Positions 19,841 through 28,514 are shown, numbered from the stretch's first letter. The stretch: 64,000 nt of DNA from Desulfolucanica intricata (GCF_001592105.1 NZ_BCWE01000013.1:43513-107512), one strand, 5' to 3'. Notes: generated by a model from the sequence alone, not told the origin. Numbers and translations are program-made.

Positions 19841-20270
19841 TGTAGTTACAAATAAGTTTGCTCACGGAGTTACAAAGTTTGCTCGTGTTGAAATGTAGTT
19901 GTTGCAAGGCTTCTCGCTGTTTCTTCCCTTGTAGTGACAAAGTTTGCTCTCGGGTTTTATTACCTTAAAAAATATAAAAAAATATATAAAAAATGAGAAA
20001 ATGACAAGCGAGTTTGCTCGTGAGCAGTGAAGAATGACAAAGTTTGCTCGTGGAAAAATAGGAACAATCAGAGGATATGTAAGTGCGATATGCATAGGGG
20101 AGGTATTTATTTATATTTTTATATATATTGATTTTACTGACCTGCGGGGAAATAGGGTTTTGGGATTTCGGAAATGTTTGTGGCGGTCGAAGGTTATTTT
20201 GCACAAATAAAAGGCGCCAGCCTGGTTTCCCAGTCTGACGCTCTGTATCTTTCGTGAACAAACTTTGTAA
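19841..20270 (+). repeat. TnsB-type end repeats of the Tn7-like element
   Basis: The consensus is gtgacaaagtttgctcgtgg. Copies lie at 19845-19867 (with an insert), 19869-19887, 19901-19919 (degenerate), 19934-19953, 20001-20023 (with a 3-nt insert), 20034-20053, and one inverted copy at 20253-20270. The first copy lies a few bases inside a TGT, the usual Tn7-family terminus. Several short ORFs cross these repeats but look spurious. Confidence 0.75.
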
Positions 20271-20452
20271 TTTTGAACATACTTTTGTGTATGTTGACAA
20301 TGAACAATAAATCTATTGTAATAATATAGTATTACATTTATCATTAATAAAATTTTCCTACATTATATATAGTACATTTATTGACTAGATTTAAGAAATA
20401 AATTAGTAGTTTTCTTTATAGCCTCATAGAGGAAACTTTTAAATAAATTGTT
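20054..20452. other. Non-coding stretch inside the transposon end
   Basis: Besides the inverted end repeat at 20253-20270, there is one GC-rich hairpin (gcgccag...ctgacgc, about 20211-20241) in otherwise AT-rich DNA. I see no credible gene. Confidence 0.5.
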
Positions 20453-20959
20453 TTATACCAAATTGGCAAAAGGTAATCTTCCATTATAATGACTTTTAAA
20501 TTCATTAATTAACTCTTGTTCTACAATTACAGGATTATCCTCATCAAGAATCTTATAGGCAATCATTAGAGCATCTCTTTCATTGATTTGCCAGATATGC
20601 TTTCCACCCCAATGTCCAATATTTTTCCCTTCCCCAAACTTTAAGTATTGCATTATTCTTGTTCTTAATGTTGAATTATAAACCCTACCATTTTTAGCAG
20701 TTCCTCCTGCTCTACCAATATACAATATATTTGCGTCCTTTACCCATTTTCTATTTAACTCTTCTATTGTAACATTTGGATCATTTCCTTTAAAGAATCC
20801 TCCTGTACCCGGATTACAAAAACTTATGTCTTGGTTATCATCAATATATATAATATATAAACCTTTACAGTCTGGGAAAATACTATAATTATTCCCTATA
20901 TCTTTTAATCTGATAAATCCTTCAAACCCCATACTTAATAAGTTATCTTTTGAAAACAA
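20453..20959 (-). CDS. GIY-YIG-like nuclease domain protein
   Basis: A 168-residue protein, probably starting at a TTG behind aaggggga. It shows a GIY-like strand GLYIIYI (about residues 29-35), a YIG-like strand ILYIGRAGG (about 74-82), a conserved arginine region LRTRIMQYLKFG, and a late glutamate in VEQELINEFKSHYNGRLPFAN. This layout matches the GIY-YIG fold, although the motifs are variant. It could be a stand-alone nuclease of a defence pair with its neighbour. It is the first gene inside the transposon end. Specific family and function are unknown. Confidence 0.6.
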   Translation of the reverse strand: MFSKDNLLSMGFEGFIRLKDIGNNYSIFPDCKGLYIIYIDDNQDISFCNPGTGGFFKGNDPNVTIEELNRKWVKDANILYIGRAGGTAKNGRVYNSTLRTRIMQYLKFGEGKNIGHWGGKHIWQINERDALMIAYKILDEDNPVIVEQELINEFKSHYNGRLPFANLV

Positions 20960-21029
20960 TATCTTATCCCCCTTCTAACGAACCTAAAGTGTTCTATAAT
21001 AACTTAAATTAGTCTTTCATTAGTTACTG

Positions 21030-21788
21030 TTAAAAAAGAGCCATTTCAATATCACAAGCACGAAAGCCTGCAGATATGAGCCTTCCGTTAGCATCATAAT
21101 CTTTAAAGTTAATACACAAATCGTTTAACTTTTTTGCCTCATTACGAAGAAATACAATGTATTCGCTGGTGTATTTCTCGACATTCTGCTTGGTATCATT
21201 TATATAACCATCTTTTCTTAAACTAAGAGTCGTTATACCATTAGGTTGTGTATAATTGCCTACTACACGGGAGTCCATCACTCCAAAATCATTTGGAAAC
21301 AGGAACCGCATAAATGTTGTTGCTGTAGGTATTCTAACTCCTCCAATTCGGAAAAGTGACATATCCTTTTTATCATATGCATTCATTAACTGATTTACCG
21401 TGTCAGCATTCCACTTAACCAAGAGATTGTCCACCTTTAATTTAGCACGCCCACCTTGACTTGTCATTTTCCAGTATACAATTGCAGAAGATATTTGCTT
21501 TAAATTTATTATATGATTATCTGTAAGATTATTGGAGATAAATGCAGTATAGCAATCTTGAAATACTTCTTGTACAATACTTTCAAATCTTCTAATATTT
21601 ATACCATTAGGATTTCCATTTGGTACTTCTCTTGCAAATATTCCAATAAACTTTCCTACATTATATATGTTACCTGTTTTCACAATTTCTAATTTACAGT
21701 CTGGCGAATTATAGTCGTACTTCTCTCTCAACATTACATATTTATCAGACGCCATCAATAAAGGTTTATTGTTTATCTGAGACATCAT
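21030..21788 (-). CDS. OGG-like (HhH-GPD fold) protein of unknown function
   Basis: A 252-residue protein. The segment IPTATTFMRFLFPNDFGVMDSRVVG (about residues 150-174), cited here only for its features, resembles proteins annotated as 8-oxoguanine glycosylase OGG-fold, in which a conserved Asp-Ser-Arg follows 'FP..F.VMD'. The C-terminal DIEMALF also matches that group. No canonical glycosylase lysine is certain. It lies 70 nt upstream of the GIY-YIG gene in the same direction, so the two may be co-transcribed. Its upstream region was interrupted by the IS3 element. Confidence 0.45.
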   Translation of the reverse strand: MMSQINNKPLLMASDKYVMLREKYDYNSPDCKLEIVKTGNIYNVGKFIGIFAREVPNGNPNGINIRRFESIVQEVFQDCYTAFISNNLTDNHIINLKQISSAIVYWKMTSQGGRAKLKVDNLLVKWNADTVNQLMNAYDKKDMSLFRIGGVRIPTATTFMRFLFPNDFGVMDSRVVGNYTQPNGITTLSLRKDGYINDTKQNVEKYTSEYIVFLRNEAKKLNDLCINFKDYDANGRLISAGFRACDIEMALF

Positions 21789-21873
21789 CTTTCACTCCTC
21801 CGGCTTGAACCCCTATTATTGGAGAATATACACTTAAAATTTAAGCTTACATACAATATAACGTTTTATCTTG

Positions 21874-22022
21874 AGCAGCCGCCCTTGACATGGGGCCCCT
21901 GGTGTCCGTGTTTCTTAGGGCCGGCCAGGGCCCGCTGCAGCTAATGCTTTTGCGGCCCTTTGCCAGGGATAGGCTAACACGGACACCCTCCCCATGTAAA
22001 GGGTCTTCGATGAACGGCTGCT
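21874..22022. repeat. 149-nt imperfect palindrome at the end of the IS3 orfB
   Basis: The outer arms agcagccg (21874-21881) and cggctgct (22015-22022) pair, followed by cccttgacatgggg with ccccatgtaaaggg and tggtgtccgtgtt with aacacggacacc. A GC-rich centre lies between. The right arm overlaps the orfB stop codon. It may block read-through transcription or be a structural passenger. Confidence 0.75.
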
Positions 22023-23025
22023 AGGCGACCATTTTCTTCCCTGTAATTTGGTTATTCATAACTGCTTTATAATATTTAGCAGGTGCCATGTACCCAATGC
22101 TGCCATGCCTGCGACGATTGTTGTAATAATCCATGTATTCGCTGATAACTCTGTATGCATCTGTAAAGCTGGTAAATTCATTTCTGCTATAGCATTCATC
22201 TTCTAAAATAGAATGAAAGGACTCAATATAAGCATTCATATTAGGACTTTTAACCGGGATTCTTTCATGAGTTAATTTCCATTTCCAGCAGGTTTCCTCA
22301 AATATTTTAGCTGTAAACTGCGGGCCATTATCAGTTCTTATTATCGGAAGTTCCATGCCAGGCTTTAAACCGCGTTTATTAAGCGAATTTATAAGTACTG
22401 CGCAGGCATCCTTAGCTGTAGCGCTTAATCCAATGTGATAATCAATTACCAAGCGGTCAAACACGTCTATAAGGGATAACTGGAAGAAAAACCTGCCCAT
22501 ACCCTCAATATAGCCATACTTCAGGTCCATTTGCCAGTGTTGGTTAGGGGCGGTTACTTTATCTCGTTTTGCCAGCTTTCTCGGTCGGTTTAGATATATT
22601 TTTCTCTGAGGACGCAGTACATTAAGTTCTTTACAGAGCCGGTATGTTTTCTTATGGTTTATAACTAGCTGGTAATCCTCTTTCAGAGTTGCGTTGATTT
22701 TTTTATAGCCGTATGGGAAACCATCCCCGGTAACTATGTCTTTAATGTATTGCTTAATTAATTCGTCCGAGATTTGCTTACCTTCTAGGTTTAATGAGTA
22801 CTCTGATATCTTACGCCCCGGTTTATTTTTTGGCGATTCCTGGTTAATAGCACTTATAGTTTCTTTGATTTTATGATAGTAGGTGGATGAAGCCAGGCCG
22901 ACAGAGCTAAGGACCAGAGAAGCTTTATAGCCCTTATTTATCCACCTTTTGGCTATGGTAACCCTGTCGGCTACCGAGGGTTTTGAATGTCCCTTAACTC
23001 TCTTAAAATAGCCAACTCTAATTCT
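22021..23025 (-). CDS. IS3 family transposase OrfB (DDE integrase domain)
   Basis: The frame is open from 23025 to the stop at 22021, but the first ATG comes only at 22530, inside the catalytic core. It must therefore be made by frameshift from orfA or by a non-ATG start. The translated frame has an N-terminal HTH_21-like region (SVGLASSTYYHKI), then the rve domain with D in WQMDLKYGY, D in IIRTDNGPQF and E in NAYIESFHSILEDE, a complete DDE triad. The C-terminus YYNNRRRHGSIGYMAPAKY is typical of IS150/IS3. It is intact and likely functional. Confidence 0.88.
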   Translation of the reverse strand, partial: RIRVGYFKRVKGHSKPSVADRVTIAKRWINKGYKASLVLSSVGLASSTYYHKIKETISAINQESPKNKPGRKISEYSLNLEGKQISDELIKQYIKDIVTGDGFPYGYKKINATLKEDYQLVINHKKTYRLCKELNVLRPQRKIYLNRPRKLAKRDKVTAPNQHWQMDLKYGYIEGMGRFFFQLSLIDVFDRLVIDYHIGLSATAKDACAVLINSLNKRGLKPGMELPIIRTDNGPQFTAKIFEETCWKWKLTHERIPVKSPNMNAYIESFHSILEDECYSRNEFTSFTDAYRVISEYMDYYNNRRRHGSIGYMAPAKYYKAVMNNQITGKKMVA

Positions 23026-23282
23026 TTATCGGCAAGAAGGCGTTTTAACCTGTCATTCTCAGTACTAACTTCTTTAAGCTGTTTTTCTAGAACTTTTTGG
23101 CGGACATCTTTAGCTTTTGGCAGTGTCTTTACGGAGCCGTTTTTTCGATATTTACTTAACCAAGTATGAATAGTATTAGCCGACATTTCATGCCTGCGGG
23201 CTACCAGGGCAACGTTACCTGTTTCCTGGCACTCTTTTATAATTAATTCCTTGAATTCATCGCTGTATTGCTTTTTTCCCAT
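22971..23282 (-). CDS. IS3 family transposase OrfA (HTH/leucine zipper)
   Basis: A 103-residue HTH_Tnp_1 protein. The helix-turn-helix FKELIIKECQETGNVALVAR with MSANTIHTWLSKYRKNG binds the IS ends, and the C-terminal heptad region (VLEKQLKEVSTENDRLKRLL) mediates OrfA/OrfAB oligomerisation. It overlaps the orfB frame by about 55 nt (-1 relative). No classical A6G slippery site is obvious in the overlap. Confidence 0.9.
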   Translation of the reverse strand: MGKKQYSDEFKELIIKECQETGNVALVARRHEMSANTIHTWLSKYRKNGSVKTLPKAKDVRQKVLEKQLKEVSTENDRLKRLLADKELELAILRELRDIQNPR

Positions 23283-23451
23283 GAAAACCTACCCCCTACT
23301 ACTATGTTAACGTATTACACGTACTTTCTCCAAATTTATTAGGGGGCTATATAGCCTCAACCAGTCTTTTGTTTGTCAAGTATTAATCGAATTACATCTA
23401 AGAACTATTTAAAAACATAACTAATACTATGACATCATAATTAAAATCTTT

Positions 23452-24030
23452 TTATAAGTTTCTTAATATATTAAATTCACCAAATACTTTATCTAAAATA
23501 TTATTCGATTCCAACTGTAATAAATCAGTTGTTGTATAAATTACTCTTTTAACTCCCCAATATTTGTTCTTAATATTCTCAGTTTCAGGTTCAGAAATGA
23601 AATAACCATTAGTATTATCTAAATTCTTTTCCTTAAAATTGCTTCCTTGACAATCTATTGGGTTAGAAAATACCCAATATACTGTAGGTGATATTGCACC
23701 TTTAGTCCATTGGGATATATCTCCATATTCAAATTTTGACAAGTAAACTATCGGAGTATCTTCAAAACTTAATTCCATTGCAAATATAGGTCCATTTTTC
23801 CAATCATTTTCTAACTTTATATCATTTTCTAACTGATATAACTTTATAAAACTGCGAATAAACCATCCACCGTAGTATGAATCTGATTTATATCTTAAAA
23901 ACTTATCTGTTACAGCCTCATAGCCACAATCATTGGCGATAGAATCACAATACCTCATTAATTTATCTACATTTTCATATGTCTTGTCTATAACATTAAA
24001 TGCATTTTTAATATTCTCACTTAAATTCAT
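23452..24030 (-). CDS. Uncharacterised protein, partner of a PD-(D/E)XK gene
   Basis: A 192-residue, largely alpha/beta cytosolic protein that I do not recognise. It overlaps the 3' end of the upstream nuclease-like gene by 14 nt, so the two are translationally coupled and probably act together (immunity/toxin, or complex partners). It has no signal peptide or membrane segment. The gene lies just outside the right end of the IS3 element; nothing suggests truncation. Confidence 0.6.
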   Translation of the reverse strand: MNLSENIKNAFNVIDKTYENVDKLMRYCDSIANDCGYEAVTDKFLRYKSDSYYGGWFIRSFIKLYQLENDIKLENDWKNGPIFAMELSFEDTPIVYLSKFEYGDISQWTKGAISPTVYWVFSNPIDCQGSNFKEKNLDNTNGYFISEPETENIKNKYWGVKRVIYTTTDLLQLESNNILDKVFGEFNILRNL

Positions 24031-24805
24031 AATAACCCTCCGTTATAACCCTATGGTTAAAAGTGAAATCTATATCAATAGTTTCCTTCCCTTTAAACTC
24101 AAAATATAGATCAGCATCAATATTTGGGCATTCAATATTAAAACTCCTAAACCTTTCTAGTCCCTTCCTTTTTAGTAATTCGATAAGATCCTGTATTATC
24201 AATTTTTCATATTTTGATAATTCTTCTGAAATAACTTCATTTTCCAGAACTCCCAGTATCTCTTCCCACGGTAAATAACCAATAACAACGCTATCTTCAA
24301 TAATGTTTCTTTCATATGCCTCTTTACAAATAGGATAGCAGTTATACTCCGGTGCAATAAATATTAAAAATGCAGATTTTTTGGTACCCATTATTTTTTT
24401 ATTCAATATCCTTGACTCTCTGGATAATTGATGGCTGCTCTCAGCCACATAATCATAGACTGAATTATCAACTCCATCATCTGAAGATAATCCACTATAT
24501 AATTTGACTTCGATACCGATTACTATTTCTTCAAAATCAAGAAGTACATCTAATTCCCCTAAAGAGTCATATGGCCAAAACTCAATATTATTATCCCAAT
24601 AATCAATATCTAATTTATTAACCATATCAAGTATTTGGGTATAGTTTTCCTTTAAAATTTTCGTCTTTGATAGAATACTTTTTGTTACTTTATTAAAGGG
24701 GATGTACCTTAAGGAACCAAAAAAGTCCCCCGTGAGTTTATCTTCTAATCGTTCACTAAGATTAGAACCTGTTGAACTTATTTTTCCTTCTATTTCTGCT
24801 ATCAA
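24017..24805 (-). CDS. PD-(D/E)XK nuclease-like protein
   Basis: About 262 residues. The core LGELDVLLDFEEIVIGIEVK (about residues 85-105) gives D-x(n)-E-x-K, the catalytic pattern of restriction-endonuclease-like folds, with an upstream acidic helix (ERLEDKLTGDFFGSL). I take the TTG at 24805, which stands 5 nt after aggtga; upstream starts at 24814 and 24811 differ by a few residues. It is coupled with the 192-residue gene downstream. A two-gene restriction or abortive system is plausible given the defence context; the substrate is unknown. Confidence 0.6.
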   Translation of the reverse strand: MIAEIEGKISSTGSNLSERLEDKLTGDFFGSLRYIPFNKVTKSILSKTKILKENYTQILDMVNKLDIDYWDNNIEFWPYDSLGELDVLLDFEEIVIGIEVKLYSGLSSDDGVDNSVYDYVAESSHQLSRESRILNKKIMGTKKSAFLIFIAPEYNCYPICKEAYERNIIEDSVVIGYLPWEEILGVLENEVISEELSKYEKLIIQDLIELLKRKGLERFRSFNIECPNIDADLYFEFKGKETIDIDFTFNHRVITEGYYEFK

Positions 24806-24895
24806 CAATATCACCTACAAATTACCTACAAATTAGAGTTTGTTTCCCATCTACAATTTCCCATAATATTGGCTAATAAAAAGTATTAAACATCA

Positions 24896-25801
24896 CTAAG
24901 ATAAATTTTGTAACTTTTTCTTTAAGTCAAAAATATACTGATTTGAGAAACTTTGGTACTTCTTCCTGTTCAAGTGATAGAATATATTTGGAATAGGGGC
25001 ATAGTTTTTTCTTCTATCATATATACAATGTTGAATCTCTTTGGCTTTATTTATAATGTCTTCTTTGGTAAATCCCTCAATGTTTTCATATAGATAATAT
25101 AGGCAATCGCTAATATCTTTACTATTCTTAATGTTTTTATAATTCTTATATATATAGGATAGTCTATCTGATACGATTGTTAATACGGGGTATAGTTTAA
25201 TTATTAAGGTTTCAACGCTGTTATTCCAAAAAATAATAATATATACAGAGAGCAAAATTGCAAGCAATAATATATTTAGTTTTTGAAATTTAATTCTTAG
25301 TTGAGTTTCCCATTCACCATTTTCTATTTGACAAAGTATAATCGCTTTTTCAATAGAAACTCCTGATACATCTGAATACCAATCCATAACCCCTTTTTGC
25401 TGTCCATTATGACTTGTTTGCTCTATAAACTCTTTTGAGAACTTTGATTTTAATTCTAGGGATGTCTGATGTAGACTAGTCGCCTTTAGAAATGGGGCGT
25501 ATATATCGAACCCATATAATTTTCTATCTATAAGTTCCTGCATTGTAGCAGCAGTGTTTATTCTATCACTTTCTCTAATATATAATATGCAAAAAGTTAT
25601 CCCCCAAATAACATATACCGCTTTAAAGTAATTATTACTTTGAATCGTATTGCTCAATCCTAAAACATAAAAAATAAGGTTAGCAAAAAACATTATATGA
25701 AGTGCATTTTTACTCAAAGAGTATAATTTTCTCTGAGCAAATAAATATAATAGAATTTCATCTGAATTCTGTTTTTGGTTAATTTCATTGTTATTCTTCA
25801 T
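24896..25801 (-). CDS. S-4TM family pore-forming CBASS effector
   Basis: About 301 residues with two N-terminal transmembrane helices (LHIMFFANLIFYVLGL, AVYVIWGITFCILYI), the conserved AATMQELIDRKLYGFDIYAP linker, and two more helices (LLLAILLSVYIIIFW, IKLYPVLTIVSDRLSYI). This is the S-4TM layout found next to SMODS cyclases. On binding the cyclic oligonucleotide it would permeabilise the inner membrane and kill the infected cell (family knowledge). It directly follows the CD-NTase gene with overlapping signals, as effector genes do in Type I CBASS. Confidence 0.82.
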   Translation of the reverse strand: MKNNNEINQKQNSDEILLYLFAQRKLYSLSKNALHIMFFANLIFYVLGLSNTIQSNNYFKAVYVIWGITFCILYIRESDRINTAATMQELIDRKLYGFDIYAPFLKATSLHQTSLELKSKFSKEFIEQTSHNGQQKGVMDWYSDVSGVSIEKAIILCQIENGEWETQLRIKFQKLNILLLAILLSVYIIIFWNNSVETLIIKLYPVLTIVSDRLSYIYKNYKNIKNSKDISDCLYYLYENIEGFTKEDIINKAKEIQHCIYDRRKNYAPIPNIFYHLNRKKYQSFSNQYIFDLKKKLQNLS

Positions 25802-25807
25802 TATCAA

Positions 25808-26812
25808 TTAATCCTCACCATACTCTGGAAATTCACTTCCAAATATTTCGCCCCATTTTTTAATTGCTTTCTCTTGATCTTTATCCTCTATCTCTGCAGA
25901 AATTGCTTCTTTTGCTTTATCATAATCACTATTTGCTTTGTTTGAAATTTTCAGTTTATCATCATAAGTAAGTGTGTTTAAGTCACCTTGAATTTCTTTT
26001 GGATCATTAATAGAATCCCAAATGTTATCTTTAATATATAATAAAATATCTCTAAATCTTAAATCAATATAATCACTTACGCTATCTACACTATCGAAGT
26101 ATTGTAGCAATAAACATTCTAATACGTAAGATGACATAAGTGGCATTGTAGGTCTTTTGTTCCAATACTTTACTAATCTTATAGATTCTAGCATTAGCCC
26201 ATTATGTTTTTGATTCAAAGTTGATACTCTATCTCTGTCTTTACGTGGATCTGTTTTTTGCCAGTTTCCTTTTCCATCTGGTATTAAATAATAATTCCTT
26301 CCATTCGATTCTTCACTTGTAAGAAAGCAAGGCACAATATCGAAGTTCCACTCATAAGACTTAAGTTGAAGAGTTGCCGCTGCTCCATTCTTATGGGTTT
26401 CTGCTTTCTTATAATCTTTAAATTCCTTAAGTTCACTTATAAACTTATTAATGACTTTAGTAGAATTAAGAACATTAGTATTTTCATTGCAACACCCTTT
26501 TTGTGCAGAGTCATCGTTTTGTACATAGATTTTAACGTCATTACCAGAATCATAATAAGTGCTACCATCACCACTTATCCCAATCATAATATCAATGTCA
26601 TCTAAAGGCCTTATTTTTGTTCTTCTGCCAAATGAACCAAAAGAAATATCAATGTCATTGTACAAATTGAAAAAATCTTCATTAGAATTTAAACTATGAA
26701 TATTGTCTATAAGGTTGTCCCTACTTTTCCTTGCAGTTTTTGTTTTTTCTTGATCCAAGTTAACTTTATCCCGCATAAACTCCTCAAATGCATTATTTAC
26801 TGTTGTTGCCAT
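25808..26812 (-). CDS. CBASS CD-NTase (SMODS domain nucleotidyltransferase)
   Basis: About 334 residues after choosing the ATG at 26812, which has ggggggaga just upstream; the longer frame from 26857 lacks such a site. It has the Pol-beta motif FGSFGRRTKIRPLDDIDIMI (about residues 56-75, GS plus DxD) and a third catalytic Asp in WNFDIVPCF (about 155). It makes a cyclic di- or trinucleotide on phage infection. No Cap2/Cap3, HORMA or TRIP13 genes are adjacent, so this is a minimal Type I CBASS with the S-4TM effector. The nucleotide product cannot be read from sequence. Confidence 0.88.
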   Translation of the reverse strand: MATTVNNAFEEFMRDKVNLDQEKTKTARKSRDNLIDNIHSLNSNEDFFNLYNDIDISFGSFGRRTKIRPLDDIDIMIGISGDGSTYYDSGNDVKIYVQNDDSAQKGCCNENTNVLNSTKVINKFISELKEFKDYKKAETHKNGAAATLQLKSYEWNFDIVPCFLTSEESNGRNYYLIPDGKGNWQKTDPRKDRDRVSTLNQKHNGLMLESIRLVKYWNKRPTMPLMSSYVLECLLLQYFDSVDSVSDYIDLRFRDILLYIKDNIWDSINDPKEIQGDLNTLTYDDKLKISNKANSDYDKAKEAISAEIEDKDQEKAIKKWGEIFGSEFPEYGED

Positions 26813-26964
26813 ATTCTCTCCCCCCAATTTCTTTATACTAAAATACAATACTACCATTATGTTCCAATTATTATCTTAATAGTATTATATATCATTCATA
26901 TATAATCTTCATTATTAATTATTATTTTTGATAAATTGTGTATAATATGAAATTACGTTGAGAA

Positions 26965-27855
26965 CTATATTTGGTTTCTCACATCTTTTAACTTTGTTAC
27001 TAATTTATTTCTTTTTATTTCTATTTCATAAACTTCATCTAATAGATATTTAAAAACCAAATCCAGTTTATTTACAATTTCAGAATCAAATAAATATTGC
27101 TTAGTTATATCGCCTTTATTAGTATGAGCAGCACCATTACCAAGGTCTTTTATAATCTTTAATATTTCAACATCTAAATTAAGTGCCCACCTTGGTGCTG
27201 TTCCGCTATTAATACCATTCTCTAATTCATTTATTTTTGCATTTAACATTCCTTTTGTATAACCCTGATTATATAAGAGATGTTCAAGTGCAGTTCTATA
27301 CATTACAACTGCAGCACTATTTGCTCCAATAATTTTGGATTTATGTGCTTGATCTAAATAATAAGATACTTCATAAGGAGTATTGGGAGTAGAAACTCCA
27401 TTTATAGTTTCAGACAAGTGAATTATCTGCTGCCCATTAATGTTAGTATATATAAATAAATATGATTTTGATTTGCATTGTAAACAAGTAACCTCCCACA
27501 AAGATGGTGATAATGCAACATTTAATTTGTTAATTATGAACTTATAATATTCCTCAAATGATCTTGGTGCATCATCTTTATATCGACTTTCCTTTATTAT
27601 TGTTTCTATCTTGTTTGAGTTTAAATTAGTATGTAAGTTCTTCACTGCCGTATTTCTTAATTCAGAACAGGTTGAGCAGTATAATTCGGCTTCAAAATTC
27701 TTTTTCATTACAATCTTCATATTGCTTATTTTGATATTATCATAATCAATGTTCACGTGTTCTCCATTTCCATAAGAATCTGTAACTGGTATTATATTTG
27801 GAGTTTCAGTTACATCTTTATATAACAGTTCACTCCATTCACATATACTTTTCAT
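26965..27855 (-). CDS. DUF4145 domain protein with a zinc-ribbon-like N-terminus
   Basis: A 296-residue protein. Four cysteines in two pairs (LYCSTCSEL and TCLQCKSKS) suggest a zinc ribbon. The C-terminal half SAAVVMYRTALEHLLYNQG with LGNGAAHTNKGDI is the DUF4145 pattern, often a C-terminal domain in restriction or defence proteins and HEPN-like in fold. It is transcribed in the same direction, about 150 nt upstream of the CD-NTase, so it might be part of the CBASS locus or an independent gene. No function is assigned. Confidence 0.65.
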   Translation of the reverse strand: MKSICEWSELLYKDVTETPNIIPVTDSYGNGEHVNIDYDNIKISNMKIVMKKNFEAELYCSTCSELRNTAVKNLHTNLNSNKIETIIKESRYKDDAPRSFEEYYKFIINKLNVALSPSLWEVTCLQCKSKSYLFIYTNINGQQIIHLSETINGVSTPNTPYEVSYYLDQAHKSKIIGANSAAVVMYRTALEHLLYNQGYTKGMLNAKINELENGINSGTAPRWALNLDVEILKIIKDLGNGAAHTNKGDITKQYLFDSEIVNKLDLVFKYLLDEVYEIEIKRNKLVTKLKDVRNQI

Positions 27856-27963
27856 AGGTAATCATCTCCTACTTTTCATAATTTAATATATCTATCCCTT
27901 TACTTAATTATCGACAAGATACTTAAAGATATTATACACTCTTTGGTAATATGATCCTAAAAC

Positions 27964-27995
27964 AAAAGCATCGGATTATTCAAATCTGATGCTTT
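27964..27995 (-). terminator. Intrinsic terminator after the DUF4365 gene
   Basis: The minus strand reads aaagcatcaga, loop, ccgatgctttt, then gtttt. It lies about 50 nt after the DUF4365 stop. Confidence 0.75.
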
Positions 27996-28043
27996 GTATC
28001 TTTAATCCTATTCATCTTAATAACTTTATTTTGCATATTACCT

Positions 28044-28514
28044 TTACCTTTTAACAGTAAATTCATTAATGACTTCCTGAAACCTAAATATATCCAAAAT
28101 ATCATAGTTTTTCAGTGATATATTAATTCCATACTCTGGAGCACTTTTTTGCCCGGGTTTATCATAGTTTCTATCAACAAATACTTCATTAGGTTTTTCC
28201 CATACCCCTGATGGAATTAAAAACATATCAGGACTCTTTCCATTCTCAAATAGCAATAATGTAAGGTACAAATTTTTATTACTTATATCAAACTTGCTCT
28301 TTTGAACAAAAACATAACCTTTATTTCTTAAAGATTTTACTTGTATTTCACAAAAACGACCATTTTTATCTTTTACAATAAAATCTACTCCGTGATCATC
28401 TACCTCAGATGAATATATCTCTAGACCATAAGAAGCAAATTCCATTTTTGCATAATATTCAGCATATCGCCCTAATTGTAATGTGTTTAATAAAGACCAA
28501 TCAGTATTTGGCAT
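28044..28514 (-). CDS. DUF4365-like PD-(D/E)XK protein
   Basis: A 156-residue protein. LGRYAEYYAKMEFASYGLEI supplies the acidic helix, and DDHGVDFIVKDKNGRFCEIQVKSLR gives D-x(n)-E-x-K (EIQVK, about residues 51-56), the DUF4365 endonuclease-like pattern. Members occur as stand-alone genes in mobile and defence regions. It seems monocistronic with its own terminator. Nuclease activity is inferred from the motif only. Confidence 0.65.
   Translation of the reverse strand: MPNTDWSLLNTLQLGRYAEYYAKMEFASYGLEIYSSEVDDHGVDFIVKDKNGRFCEIQVKSLRNKGYVFVQKSKFDISNKNLYLTLLLFENGKSPDMFLIPSGVWEKPNEVFVDRNYDKPGQKSAPEYGINISLKNYDILDIFRFQEVINEFTVKR

Larger units (their letters stand above)
21806..23349 (-). mobile_element. 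IS3 family insertion sequence (IS150-like)
   Basis: Overlapping orfA and orfB are flanked by related ends: cccctattattggagaa near 21809-21825 and, inverted, ccccctaataaatttggagaa near 23328-23348. The outer bases are imperfect, so the termini are approximate to a few bases. No target duplication could be confirmed. The element includes a long palindrome right after orfB. Confidence 0.8.

Noticed and set aside
19841..20270. CRISPR array
   Set aside because: The copies are 19-20 bp, unevenly spaced (some about 1 bp apart, others tens of bp) and one is inverted, which fits transposon end sites.
19743..20344. Several overlapping 65-111-codon minus-strand ORFs
   Set aside because: They run across the transposon end repeats and the outer terminator, overlap in three frames, and show no protein-like features.
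26366..26605. 79-codon plus-strand ORF inside the CD-NTase gene
   Set aside because: Antisense to a catalytic gene with intact motifs; no ribosome site.
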